Source: Niveibacterium umoris (GTDB lineage: Bacteria; Pseudomonadota; Gammaproteobacteria; Burkholderiales; Rhodocyclaceae). From it: a DNA stretch of 64,000 bases. The position numbers and the translations under genes are program-made. Numbering within the stretch: position 1 is the first letter of the stretch; each line of letters begins with the position of its first letter. The DNA is taken from positions 2,449,392 to 2,513,391 of the forward strand of contig NZ_JACIET010000001.1 in the NCBI RefSeq assembly GCF_014197015.1. The letters are read 5' to 3'. This document shows positions 1 to 8,720 of this stretch, one piece after another. Below the pieces are notes generated by a model. It saw nothing but the letters and a program-made list of their open reading frames with translations. It was not told the DNA's origin and did not search any database.

Positions 1-179
1 CTCCATTTTCGGAAACTGCGCGGCGTGAATCGCAGCGCGTAGTCCTCCAGCGTTTCGTCCGACACCCAGCGGTTGTAGTCCCGCCGCACCTTCATGATGC
101 GCTGTACCGGCTGCGCTTTGGCGACTTCCTGGTCCACCCGTAATCCCTCTGAAACGCGCGCGTCGACGCCAATGTTCAC
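1..179 (-). CDS. N-terminus of NCS1 purine/cytosine permease-like protein (partial)
   Basis: Reading leftwards from a GTG at 179 gives an open frame to the window edge, about 59 residues. It contains KVRRDYNRWV, then an acidic turn, then LRFTPRSFRKW. I recognise this as the cytosolic N-terminal segment that precedes the first membrane helix of purine/cytosine (NCS1) permease-like proteins. In some proteobacteria the same segment begins a sensor histidine kinase with an N-terminal permease-like domain, so the full protein could be a transporter or a sensor. It faces the amide/urea operon across about 230 bp, which would suit either role. The start is uncertain: no good ribosome binding site is visible, and an ATG at 95 is also in frame. 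Confidence 0.5.
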   Translation of the reverse strand, partial: MNIGVDARVSEGLRVDQEVAKAQPVQRIMKVRRDYNRWVSDETLEDYALRFTPRSFRKW

Positions 180-238
180 GCCGGACGCACGCAAGCGGCG
201 TGCCCGATTGCGTGCAGTGTGTGGCGCCGATTCTGGTG

Positions 239-264
239 TGCGCAGTGCGTATGCGCAGTACGTC
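239..264. repeat. 13-bp tandem direct repeat in the urtA upstream region
   Basis: Two adjacent 13-bp units, TGCGCAGTGCGTA and TGCGCAGTACGTC, match at 11 of 13 positions. They lie about 145 bp upstream of the urtA start, in the 180-406 region between the divergent permease-like gene and urtA. A tandem arrangement like this could be a regulator binding site. I see no clear sigma-54 GG-N10-GC element or NtrC palindrome beside it. Confidence 0.45.
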
Positions 265-406
265 AAATGACTTATTTCGCGTCTCCGCCCCTGATCCCAA
301 AGTGCGTTCCAACAACGCAGCACATCACGACCGCCGCGGCGGCCAGTGCGGAACAAGAAACCCGGCTGCGTTGCTTTGAAGCCCGCGTTCATCAGGAGAG
401 ACCATC

Positions 407-1666
407 ATGCGTGACCACGCTTCGCCCAAGCCCCGATCCACCCTTCGTCGCCATCTCATGCAGGGCATCGTCGCCCTGCCGCTGATTGGTCTGTCTGCCG
501 TAGGCCAAGCCGCGCCGCCGGCCACCGCAGTGGTGAACACGACCAAGCTGGCCGTAACCGATACCGAAGTCACCGTCGGCCAGCTTCACTCGGCCACCGG
601 CACCATGGCGATCTCGGAGACCGGCTCTATCCAGGCCGAACAACTGGCGATCGACCAGATCAACGCGATGGGCGGCGTGCTCGGCCGCAAGATCAAAGTG
701 ATCAAGGAAGACGGCGCCTCTGACTGGCCGACCTTCGCCGAAAAGTCAAAGAAGCTGCTGATCAACGACCGCGTCGCAGCAGTGTTCGGCTGCTGGACAT
801 CGGCCTCGCGCAAGGCGGTGCTGCCGATCTTCGAGAAGGAAAACGGGATGCTCTACTACCCCACCTTCTACGAGGGCCTCGAGCAATCCAAGAACGTGAT
901 CTACACCGGCCAGGAAGCGACCCAGCAGATTCTCTGGGGCCTCGACTGGGTGTCGAAGGAGAAGAAGGCCAAGACCTACTTCCTCGTCGGCTCTGATTAC
1001 ATCTGGCCGCGCACCTCGATGAAGATCGCGCGCAAGCACATCGAGGGCCACCTCGCCGGCAGCAAGGTCGTGGGTGAGGAGTACTACCCGCTCGGTCACA
1101 CCCAGTTCAACTCGCTGATCAACAAGATCAAGGCGGCCAAGCCGGATGTCATCTTCATCGCGGTGGTGGGTGGCTCGAACGTGTCCTTCTACAAGCAGCT
1201 CAAGGCTGCCGGTGTGACGGCCGCGAAGCAGACGCTGCTGACGATCTCGGTCACCGAAGACGAAGTGCTGGGTATCGGTGGCGAGAACATGGCCGGCTTC
1301 TACGCCTCGATGAAGTACTTCCAGTCGCTCGACAACGCCAACAACAAGGCCTTCGTGCAGGCCTTCAAGGCCAAGTACGGCGCCAAGGCGGTGATTGGCG
1401 ATGTGACGCAGGCGGCCTACCTGGGCCCGTGGTTGTGGAAGGCAACCGTCGAGAAAGCGGGCAGCTTCGATGTCGACAAGGTCGCGGCAGCGTCGAAGGA
1501 CATCGAGTTCAAGGGCGCGCCTGAAGGCTACGTGAAGATCCACGCCAACCATCACCTGTGGAGCAAGACACGTATCGGCCAGGCCCAGGCTGACGGCCAG
1601 TTCAAGGTGGTCGCCGAGTCGCCGGACCTGATCGAGCCGAATCCTTTCCCCAAGGGTTACCAGTAA
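407..1666 (+). CDS. urtA: Urea/short-chain amide ABC transporter, periplasmic binding protein
   Basis: 419 residues. The N-terminus has a twin-arginine-like n-region (LRRHLM) followed by a hydrophobic stretch ending near GQAA, so export to the periplasm, possibly by Tat, is expected. The mature part opens with VGQLHSATGTMAISE and later has FGCWTSASRKAVLPIFE, both characteristic of UrtA/FmdD branched-chain-type solute receptors. It would capture urea or short amides and hand them to UrtBC. The ATG at 407 has AGGAGAG seven bases upstream. First gene of urtABCDE-fmdAB. The linked formamidase makes formamide/acetamide uptake (FmdD type) as plausible as urea. Confidence 0.9.
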   Translation: MRDHASPKPRSTLRRHLMQGIVALPLIGLSAVGQAAPPATAVVNTTKLAVTDTEVTVGQLHSATGTMAISETGSIQAEQLAIDQINAMGGVLGRKIKVIKEDGASDWPTFAEKSKKLLINDRVAAVFGCWTSASRKAVLPIFEKENGMLYYPTFYEGLEQSKNVIYTGQEATQQILWGLDWVSKEKKAKTYFLVGSDYIWPRTSMKIARKHIEGHLAGSKVVGEEYYPLGHTQFNSLINKIKAAKPDVIFIAVVGGSNVSFYKQLKAAGVTAAKQTLLTISVTEDEVLGIGGENMAGFYASMKYFQSLDNANNKAFVQAFKAKYGAKAVIGDVTQAAYLGPWLWKATVEKAGSFDVDKVAAASKDIEFKGAPEGYVKIHANHHLWSKTRIGQAQADGQFKVVAESPDLIEPNPFPKGYQ

Positions 1667-1676
1667 CAGCCTGACC

Positions 1677-1708
1677 CGTCACCCCGGCCCACGCGGCTCG
1701 GGGTGACG
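1677..1708 (+). promoter_or_regulatory. Stem-loop between urtA and urtB
   Basis: A 10-bp perfect stem (CGTCACCCCG pairing with CGGGGTGACG) begins ten bases after the urtA stop. No T-run follows, so it is not a standard intrinsic terminator. A hairpin here in a binding-protein-first ABC operon typically protects the 3' end of the first cistron's mRNA or causes partial termination, so that the receptor outnumbers the membrane subunits. That role is inferred. Confidence 0.6.
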
Positions 1709-1762
1709 GCCGCCTCGCGGTAACGCAAACGCACTTCACTCTGTACTTGGGAGGTAAGCACC

Positions 1763-2677
1763 ATGGCATTCGCCGACATGCTCAACATCGGAATGATGCA
1801 AGGCTTCGCAGGGCTTAGCCTGTTCGCGGTGCTACTGCTGATGGGCCTTGGCCTGGCGATCATCTTCGGCCAGATGGGGGTGATCAACATGGCGCATGGC
1901 GAGTTCATGACGCTGGGCGCCTACACCATCTTCCTGTTCTCCTCGCTCTCCGAGAGCTTCTTCCCCCAATTCACACAAACGTATTTTCTGGTCGCCATCG
2001 TCGCGGCCTTCTTTGTCACTTTCCTGGCGGGCTGGTTCGTCGAATGGGCCTTGATCCGTCACCTTTACAAGCGCCCGCTCGATACGCTGCTGGCCACCTG
2101 GGGCGTCTCGCTCGGCATGCAGCAGTGCTTCCGCAGCTTCATCGGCCCCAAGGAAGTGAGTCCTACCCTGCCCGACTGGCTGATGGGTTCCTGGTCGCCG
2201 CATGAAGGGCTCGACATCCCGATCAACGGCCTCTTCGTGATGGCCCTGACGCTTGTCGTCACCAGCGGCATATTGCTGGCCCTCTACAAATCCCGCTGGG
2301 GCCTGCGCGTACGGGCCACGGTTGCCAACCGCGCGATGGCCAACGCGATCGGCATCAATACCAAGAAGACCGACCGCCTGACCTATGCCATCGGCTGCGG
2401 CATCGCAGGCGTTGCGGGTGCAGCCTTCACCACGATCGGTTCGACCGGCCCCACCAGTGGATCGCTCTACATCGTCGATGCCTTCCTCGTGGTCACCTTC
2501 GGGGGTGCTGCCAGTCTGCTTGGCACGGTGGCCTCGGCCTTCGGCATCGCGCAGATGCAATCGATCAGCGAATTCTTCATGACCGGCTCGATGGCCAAGG
2601 TGCTCACGCTGATGACCATCGTGGTGATCCTGATGATGCGGCCGCAGGGGCTGTTCGCCTCAAAGATCCGCCGCTAG
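1763..2677 (+). CDS. urtB: Urea/amide ABC transporter permease UrtB
   Basis: 304 residues, almost entirely hydrophobic, with the branched-chain permease signature GQMGVINMAHGEFMTLGAY near residues 36-54 and the C-terminal block around TFGGAASLLGT. It forms the inner-membrane channel with UrtC. At about 300 residues it is the short form without the long N-terminal extension seen in many proteobacterial UrtB proteins, closer to FmdE-type permeases. The start has GGGAGGT ten bases upstream. Second gene of the operon. Confidence 0.88.
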   Translation: MAFADMLNIGMMQGFAGLSLFAVLLLMGLGLAIIFGQMGVINMAHGEFMTLGAYTIFLFSSLSESFFPQFTQTYFLVAIVAAFFVTFLAGWFVEWALIRHLYKRPLDTLLATWGVSLGMQQCFRSFIGPKEVSPTLPDWLMGSWSPHEGLDIPINGLFVMALTLVVTSGILLALYKSRWGLRVRATVANRAMANAIGINTKKTDRLTYAIGCGIAGVAGAAFTTIGSTGPTSGSLYIVDAFLVVTFGGAASLLGTVASAFGIAQMQSISEFFMTGSMAKVLTLMTIVVILMMRPQGLFASKIRR

Positions 2678-2737
2678 TCATCGCCCCATGTACCCGCCCG
2701 GCGCCCGACCTGCAAAGCACTATCGGAGAAGCACATC

Positions 2738-3913
2738 ATGAACAAGATCAAGGCATTCATCGATCAACGTGGCCTCGGCAGTTTCCTCATACTCGCCGCA
2801 CTGATTCTGGTGGTGTTCCCGCTTGCGATGGACATCTTCCGGCTCAATCTCGTCGGCAAATACCTCACCTACGGCTTCGTCGCCATCGGCCTTGTGATGT
2901 GCTGGGGGTACGGCGGCGTGCTGAGCCTCGGGCAGGGGGTGTTCTTTGGCCTCGGGGGCTACGCGATGGCGATGTTCCTCAAGCTCGAAGCCTCTGACCC
3001 GATCAGCACGAAGATCCAGTCCACACCGGGCATCCCCGACTTCATGGACTGGAACCAGCTGACAGCGCTGCCGCTGTGGTGGGCACCGTTCAAGTACCTG
3101 CCGTTTGCGCTGATCGCGGTGCTGCTGGTGCCCACGCTACTCGCCTTCGTGATCAGCTTTGCGATGTTCAAGCGCCGCGTCGGCGGCGTGTACTTCGCCA
3201 TCATCACGCAGGCGGTGGCATTGATCCTCTCGGTGCTGATCATCGGCCAGCAGGGTTACACCGGCGGGGTAAACGGCATCACCGATCTGAAGACCCTGCT
3301 CGGCTGGGACATCCGCACCAACAGCGCCAAGTACATCCTCTACTTCGCCAACGCCGCGTTGCTGCTCGGCTGCATCTACCTTTGCCTGTGGGTGCAGAAA
3401 AGCAAACTCGGCACGCTGTTGCTCGCGATGCGCGACAAAGAAGACCGGGTTCGTTTCTCCGGTTACGACGTGTCGATGTTCAAGGTGTTCGCCTTCTGCC
3501 TCGCCGCGATGCTCTCGGCGATTGGCGGCGCGATGTTCACGCTGCAGGTCGGCTTCATGTCACCGAGCTTCGTCGGCATCGTCCCGAGCATCGAGATGGT
3601 GATCTTCGCCGCAGTGGGTGGGCGCATGTCACTGATCGGCGCGGTGTACGGCGCCTTGCTGGTGAACTTCGGCAAGACGTATTTCTCCGAGAGCTTCCCC
3701 GACCTCTGGCTCTTCCTCATGGCAAGCCTCTTCATCGGCGTCGTGATGGCCTTCCCGAACGGACTGGCCGGTGTCTACACCAGCCACGTCAAGCCCTGGC
3801 TCGCGCGCCGCAAGGCCACTCAAATCAGATCACAGGCCCTTGCGGTGCCGCCGGCAGACAGCGCGCCGCAAACCGAAGAGGCCGAAATCCCCGGCCTGAT
3901 CCGCGCCACCTGA
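2738..3913 (+). CDS. urtC: Urea/amide ABC transporter permease UrtC
   Basis: 391 residues with many membrane segments. The LivM-like motif WGYGGVLSLGQGVFFGLGGYA lies near residues 54-74, and VGGRMSLIGAVYGALLV near the C-terminal helices. It pairs with UrtB to form the translocation pore. The C-terminus after about residue 350 is a polar tail. The ATG at 2738 is preceded by CGGAGAA. Its length matches the UrtC family. It lies 60 bp after urtB and 31 bp before urtD, in the same operon. Confidence 0.88.
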   Translation: MNKIKAFIDQRGLGSFLILAALILVVFPLAMDIFRLNLVGKYLTYGFVAIGLVMCWGYGGVLSLGQGVFFGLGGYAMAMFLKLEASDPISTKIQSTPGIPDFMDWNQLTALPLWWAPFKYLPFALIAVLLVPTLLAFVISFAMFKRRVGGVYFAIITQAVALILSVLIIGQQGYTGGVNGITDLKTLLGWDIRTNSAKYILYFANAALLLGCIYLCLWVQKSKLGTLLLAMRDKEDRVRFSGYDVSMFKVFAFCLAAMLSAIGGAMFTLQVGFMSPSFVGIVPSIEMVIFAAVGGRMSLIGAVYGALLVNFGKTYFSESFPDLWLFLMASLFIGVVMAFPNGLAGVYTSHVKPWLARRKATQIRSQALAVPPADSAPQTEEAEIPGLIRAT

Positions 3914-3944
3914 TCGCATACCTGCTCGTTGAAGGGAGCCTCAC

Positions 3945-4688
<744 letters not shown>

Positions 4689-4703
4689 GAAAGGAACCCC
4701 AGC

Positions 4704-5393
4704 ATGCTCAACGTATCCGATCTCGTCGTGTGTTACGGCCAGAGCGAAGCCCTGCACGGCATCTCGTTCGAGGCGAACAAGAACGAAACCGTGGCGATCA
4801 TGGGCCGCAACGGCATGGGCAAGACCACGCTGTTCAAATCGCTGATGGGCGTGCTGCCCACCCGCAGCGGCTCGATCCAGGTGGCGGGGAAGGAAGTCTC
4901 GAAAGACGAGAGCTTCCGCCGCGTCGCCAAGGGCATCGCCTATGTGCCGCAAGGCCGGATGATCTTCCCCACCCTGTCGGTCGAAGAAAACATCCAGACC
5001 GGGCTGGAGAACGCCGCCGTGAAGAAGGTGCCGGACGAGATCTATGCGCTCTTCCCGGTGTTGTGGGAGATGCGCCGTCGCAAGGGCGGCAACCTTTCCG
5101 GCGGCCAGCAGCAACAGCTGGCGATCGCACGCGCGCTGGTCACCGATCCGAAGGTGCTGCTGCTCGATGAACCGACCGAGGGGATCCAGCCTTCGATCAT
5201 CAAGGACATCGCCAAGGCGCTCAACGAGATCCGCAAGATGCGCGAAATCACGATCGTCGTCTCGGAGCAGGTACTGAGCTTTGCGATGGACGTGGCCGAC
5301 CGCCTCTTCGTCATCGAAGGCGGGCGCCTGGTTCACGAGAGCCCGCGTGCCAGCACCGACGTCGGCCACATCAAGCAGTTCCTGTCCGTCTAG
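4704..5393 (+). CDS. urtE: Urea/amide ABC transporter ATPase UrtE
   Basis: 229 residues. Walker A GRNGMGKT at 34-41, signature LSGGQQQ at 131-137, Walker B with LLLDEPTEG at about 151-160; IQPSIIKDI follows, as usual in LivF/UrtE. It is the second ATPase of the UrtABCDE importer. It starts 15 bp after the urtD stop with AAAGGAA as ribosome binding site, so the two ATPases are probably translated in tandem. Confidence 0.9.
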   Translation: MLNVSDLVVCYGQSEALHGISFEANKNETVAIMGRNGMGKTTLFKSLMGVLPTRSGSIQVAGKEVSKDESFRRVAKGIAYVPQGRMIFPTLSVEENIQTGLENAAVKKVPDEIYALFPVLWEMRRRKGGNLSGGQQQQLAIARALVTDPKVLLLDEPTEGIQPSIIKDIAKALNEIRKMREITIVVSEQVLSFAMDVADRLFVIEGGRLVHESPRASTDVGHIKQFLSV

Positions 5394-5483
5394 CCAGCAG
5401 GGCTGCGCAGTCAATCAAGCGTTTTCATCGGGAGTTCCCGGGGGCGGCCCGAGTGCCGCGCCCGCTTATCAAGGAGGTGTGCC

Positions 5484-6713
5484 ATGCCTGAAACACTCAT
5501 CAAAGTCGACCTGAAGCAGTCGCCCTACGAGAACGAGAACATCCACAACCGCTGGCATCCGGATATCCCGATGGCCTGCTGGGTCAAGCCCGGAGACGAC
5601 TTCGTGCTGGAAACCTACGACTGGACCGGCGGCTACATCCAGAACAACGACAGCGCAGACGACGTGCGCGACGTGGATCTTTCCACGGTGCACTTCCTCT
5701 CCGGCCCGGTCGGGGTGCACGGCGCCGAGCCGGGCGATCTGCTGGTGGTCGAGCTGCTCGACATCGGCGCCAAGCAGGACAGCCTGTGGGGCTTCAACGG
5801 CTTCTTCTCGAAGAACAACGGCGGCGGCTTCCTTGTCGATCACTTTCCGCAGGCGCAGAAATCGATCTGGGACATCGAGGGCATGTTCACCAAGAGCCGC
5901 CATGTGCCCGGCGTGCGCTACGCGGGCCTGATCCACCCCGGCCTGATCGGCTGCCTGCCCGACCCGAAGATGCTGGAAACCTGGAACACGCGCGAAGTGG
6001 ACTTCATCGCCACCCAGCCCGATCGCGTGCCGCCGCTCGCCAACCCGCCGTTCGCCAAGACCGCGCACGCGGGCAAGGCCAAGGGCGAGGTGGCCGCGAA
6101 GATTGCCGCCGAAGGCGCGCGCACCGTGCCGCCACGCGAACACGGCGGCAACTGCGACATCAAGGATCTGTCGCGTGGCTCGAAGATCTTCTTCCCGGTC
6201 TACGTCGAAGGCGCGGGCCTCTCGGTCGGCGACCTGCACTTCTCGCAGGGCGATGGCGAGATCAGTTTCTGCGGCGCGATCGAAATGGCCGGTTGGGTGC
6301 ACATGAAGGTCTCGCTGATCAAGGGTGGCATGGCCAAGTACGGCATCAAGAACCCGATCTTCAAGCCCAGCCCGATCACGCCCAAGTACGACGATTACCT
6401 GATCTTCGAAGGCATCTCGGTCGACGAGCAAGGCAAGCAGCACTACCTCGATGTGCATGTTGCCTACCGCCAGGCCTGCCTCAACGCGATCGAGTACCTG
6501 AAGAAGTTCGGCTACTCCGGCGCGCAGGCGTACTCGATCCTCGGCACCGCGCCCTGCCAGGGCCACATCAGCGGCGTCGTCGATATCCCCAATGCCTGCG
6601 CCACGCTGTGGCTGCCGACCGACATCTTCGAGTTCGACATCAACCCGAGCGCTGCCGGGCCGGTGAAGTACCTCGACGGTTCGATCGACATGCCGATCTC
6701 GCCCGACCTTTAA
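5484..6713 (+). CDS. fmdA: Formamidase (acetamidase/formamidase family)
   Basis: 409 residues, the usual length of FmdA. Recognised from the N-terminal NRWHPDIPMACWVKPGDDF, the central GGNCDIKDLSRGSKIFFPVYV block and the late GISGVVDIPNACATLWLP-type region. The family hydrolyses formamide and other short aliphatic amides to ammonia and the carboxylate in the cytoplasm. It has a strong ribosome binding site (AAGGAGGTGT). Lying directly after urtE, it is the likely metabolic endpoint of the importer, as in the fmd cluster of Methylophilus methylotrophus. Confidence 0.93.
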   Translation: MPETLIKVDLKQSPYENENIHNRWHPDIPMACWVKPGDDFVLETYDWTGGYIQNNDSADDVRDVDLSTVHFLSGPVGVHGAEPGDLLVVELLDIGAKQDSLWGFNGFFSKNNGGGFLVDHFPQAQKSIWDIEGMFTKSRHVPGVRYAGLIHPGLIGCLPDPKMLETWNTREVDFIATQPDRVPPLANPPFAKTAHAGKAKGEVAAKIAAEGARTVPPREHGGNCDIKDLSRGSKIFFPVYVEGAGLSVGDLHFSQGDGEISFCGAIEMAGWVHMKVSLIKGGMAKYGIKNPIFKPSPITPKYDDYLIFEGISVDEQGKQHYLDVHVAYRQACLNAIEYLKKFGYSGAQAYSILGTAPCQGHISGVVDIPNACATLWLPTDIFEFDINPSAAGPVKYLDGSIDMPISPDL

Positions 6714-6722
6714 GCGCATGAG

Positions 6723-6747
6723 GCCCTCTCCGCGCCGCGGAGAGGGC
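6723..6747 (+). promoter_or_regulatory. Perfect 11-bp hairpin between fmdA and fmdB
   Basis: GCCCTCTCCGC and its exact reverse complement are separated by three bases, seven bases after the fmdA stop. No T-tract follows, and fmdB's own ribosome binding site lies just downstream. It probably stabilises the long upstream mRNA or reduces readthrough into fmdB. Confidence 0.6.
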
Positions 6748-6773
6748 AAGTCCCACGGATCAGGAGTTGTGCC

Positions 6774-7100
6774 ATGCCTCTCTACGACTACGAGTGCCCG
6801 GACTGCGGCGGCTTCGAGACCCTGCGCAGCATCGCCAGCCGCGACGCGCCCACCTTCTGCCCGCGCTGCGGTACACGCGCCTCACGGGTGCAGACCCTGT
6901 CGGCGCTATCGCTGATGGACGGCAACACCCGCAGCGCCCACGCCACCAACGAGCGCGCGCGCCACGAACCCAAGCGATCCAGTACGCACGTTCACGGGCC
7001 CGGCTGCGGCTGTGGTAGCGGCATAAGCAAGAGCACAGCAAGAGCCCCCGACGGCAGCAAGTCATTCCCTGGAAAACGGCCTTGGATGATCAGCCACTAG
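6774..7100 (+). CDS. fmdB: FmdB-type zinc-ribbon protein of the amide operon
   Basis: 108 residues. Two CxxC pairs, C8-C11 and C29-C32, in the sequence pattern MPLYDYECPDCG...FCPRCGT define the FmdB/CxxC_CxxC_SSSS zinc ribbon. A second metal-like cluster, HVH followed by CGC, sits near 72-80. In Methylophilus, FmdB is linked to regulation of formamidase; the molecular role is not settled. The C-terminal half is low-complexity and polar. The start is set by AGGAG eight bases upstream. Last gene of the operon; no terminator is visible after it. Confidence 0.85.
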   Translation: MPLYDYECPDCGGFETLRSIASRDAPTFCPRCGTRASRVQTLSALSLMDGNTRSAHATNERARHEPKRSSTHVHGPGCGCGSGISKSTARAPDGSKSFPGKRPWMISH

Positions 7101-8000
7101 ACGTATCCGCGAAGCAATTCCAAACGGTCGCGTGATTTGGTCACAACTGAATCATCACAATGTCCGGACCACTGGGAGCTACACCGACGATCAAGGAGGC
7201 TTCGGCACCGTCCGGCGACGCGCGCGGCCTCACCCGTCGCGGGCATTTCATTCTCGATGCATGTGAAGCAAGGTAACGTCCCAAGGTGGGCTCGCGGCGA
7301 ATCCTGAACTGATGCTGTGTGACGATTGCTGGCGCGACGGGTTCTGTTGCGCCCGCTCCACATAGCGCCATCTGCCGAAGCCCCAGAAGCCGACCCACCG
7401 GATGCTCCACTTGGATGGTCGGCAAAACAGTGAGCTATCGCCGCCTCACGGAATCCCTGCTTTCCTGACCGCCCTCTGGTGCTGAAATCCAAGTGAATGT
7501 CGTGCCAGTCCTGCCAGCAACGTCCGCAGGGGAACGGTTGTGCAGTTTCCCGGGACGCGGGGGCGGTCAATCAGCGCCCTTCATCGAGCAAAAGCGATTG
7601 AACGACTGATTTGGGTCGTACCCCTGACTGTGACGGACGATGGACCGCTGTCCGCTTACAGCCTTTAGCCGCAATCGCCCCCCAACACAGATTGCGCCCA
7701 CTGCGGTTCGCTGGGCGCATCCGTTCCGCGAGTCTCGTCGCTCGCTCAACGAGCCAGACGCCGACGGGTTCGTGGCACCTCTAATTCCGTTGGATATCCG
7801 TAACGCTATTCGTTGGCATTCATGGATTTGTCATTTCCATAGACGCCCCAAGAATCGCCGCGAACCGCACCAATACTGGGGCGCTGTTTGCAACTATTTT
7901 GCCCGCAGGGTTTTCGCCGTTTGTACCTTTATTGGCACGTTTGCACCTTTAATAGGACGTACCAGCAACGAATCTATTTGACGGGCGCATCAGCGACGTC
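7101..8000. other. Gene-poor stretch with no supported coding region
   Basis: About 900 bp between fmdB and the TetR operator. The open frames here are short or lack the codon bias of neighbouring genes, have no ribosome binding site and match nothing I recognise. Base composition falls towards the right (7780-8000 is visibly A+T richer). A 20-bp tandem repeat lies at 7918-7957. The stretch may be a decayed gene or accessory remnant, but I cannot identify a parent. Confidence 0.5.
7918..7957. repeat. 20-bp imperfect tandem repeat
   Basis: Two consecutive 20-bp units beginning CGTTTG(T/C)ACCTTTA differ at only a few positions, and a third copy begins (CGTACC) at 7958. The repeat lies about 110 bp upstream of the tetR start, in the A+T-richer part of the gene-poor stretch. 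It could be a binding site or replication slippage. Confidence 0.5.
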
Positions 8001-8006
8001 TAAATT

Positions 8007-8024
8007 ACTGACCAGTTAGTCAGT
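8007..8024. promoter_or_regulatory. Inverted repeat, probable TetR operator
   Basis: ACTGAC-N6-GTCAGT is a perfect 6+6 palindrome with an 18-bp footprint, 40 bp upstream of the TetR-family gene and its efflux genes. TetR/AcrR regulators commonly bind palindromes of this size over their own promoter, so this is the likely autoregulatory operator for the three-gene operon. Confidence 0.65.
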
Positions 8025-8063
8025 TTTGCTGTCCGCAAGCGGAACGAGGGTGGGGCCCTATCC

Positions 8064-8720
8064 ATGAAGGCGTTATCAAAAGCGGCGGAGCCGTTGAGGC
8101 AGCGGCGGAAGCAGGCGCGCCCGAGCGAACTCTCGGCGGCGGCGCTTGAGCTGTTTGTCGAGAAAGGTTTCGCGGCTACCCGGCTCGACGAAATCGCGGG
8201 ACGGGCGGGGGTGTCGAAGGGCACGCTGTATCTTTACTTCGATAGCAAGGAAGCGCTGTTCACCGCGGTGATCCGTGACGGGATTCTGCCGCTGATCGAG
8301 GCCGCCGAAGCGCAGTTGTCCGGCATGCTCGATGATCCAGAGGGCATGCTGCGTGCCATCCTGTTTGCGTGGTGGGACAACGTCGGCGCAACCGCACTGG
8401 GTGGCATCCCCAAGGTGATGATTGCCGAAGCGATGAACTTCCCGGATGTGGCGCGCTTCTACCACGAGAATGTGATCCAGCGCGGCCGGCGACTGGTCGA
8501 AACGGCGCTGAAGACAGGTATCGATCAGGGGCGATTCCGGCCGATCAACATCGAACAAACCGCCTCGCTTTTCTTTGTTCCGGCCATGCATGTCGCCGTC
8601 TGGCGCAATTCGCTGGCGTTCTGCGAGGTCTGCCAACAGGACCCGCGGGAGTTTCTAGAGAACTTCCTCGAAATTTTCTTGCGCGGCCTTCGCGCCACCG
8701 AGAAAGGAATCCCCGAATGA
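8064..8720 (+). CDS. TetR/AcrR-family transcriptional regulator
   Basis: 218 residues. The N-terminal helix-turn-helix (about 20-65) is canonical: AALELFVEKGFAATRLDEIA, then AGVSKGTLYLYFDSKEALF. The C-terminal two-thirds is the variable ligand-binding and dimer domain. It is the first gene of a three-gene efflux operon and overlaps the next start at ATGA, so it most likely represses the pump and is relieved by a pump substrate. A GAGGG lies some 14 bases before the ATG, so the translation signal is weak. The ligand is unknown. Confidence 0.88.
   Translation: MKALSKAAEPLRQRRKQARPSELSAAALELFVEKGFAATRLDEIAGRAGVSKGTLYLYFDSKEALFTAVIRDGILPLIEAAEAQLSGMLDDPEGMLRAILFAWWDNVGATALGGIPKVMIAEAMNFPDVARFYHENVIQRGRRLVETALKTGIDQGRFRPINIEQTASLFFVPAMHVAVWRNSLAFCEVCQQDPREFLENFLEIFLRGLRATEKGIPE

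Noticed and set aside
7097-7570. 157-codon minus-strand frame and an overlapping 94-codon frame in the gene-poor stretch
   Set aside because: Two competing frames, no ribosome binding site, no third-position bias like the genome's genes and no recognisable motif. It could be a decayed gene, but I cannot name a parent.
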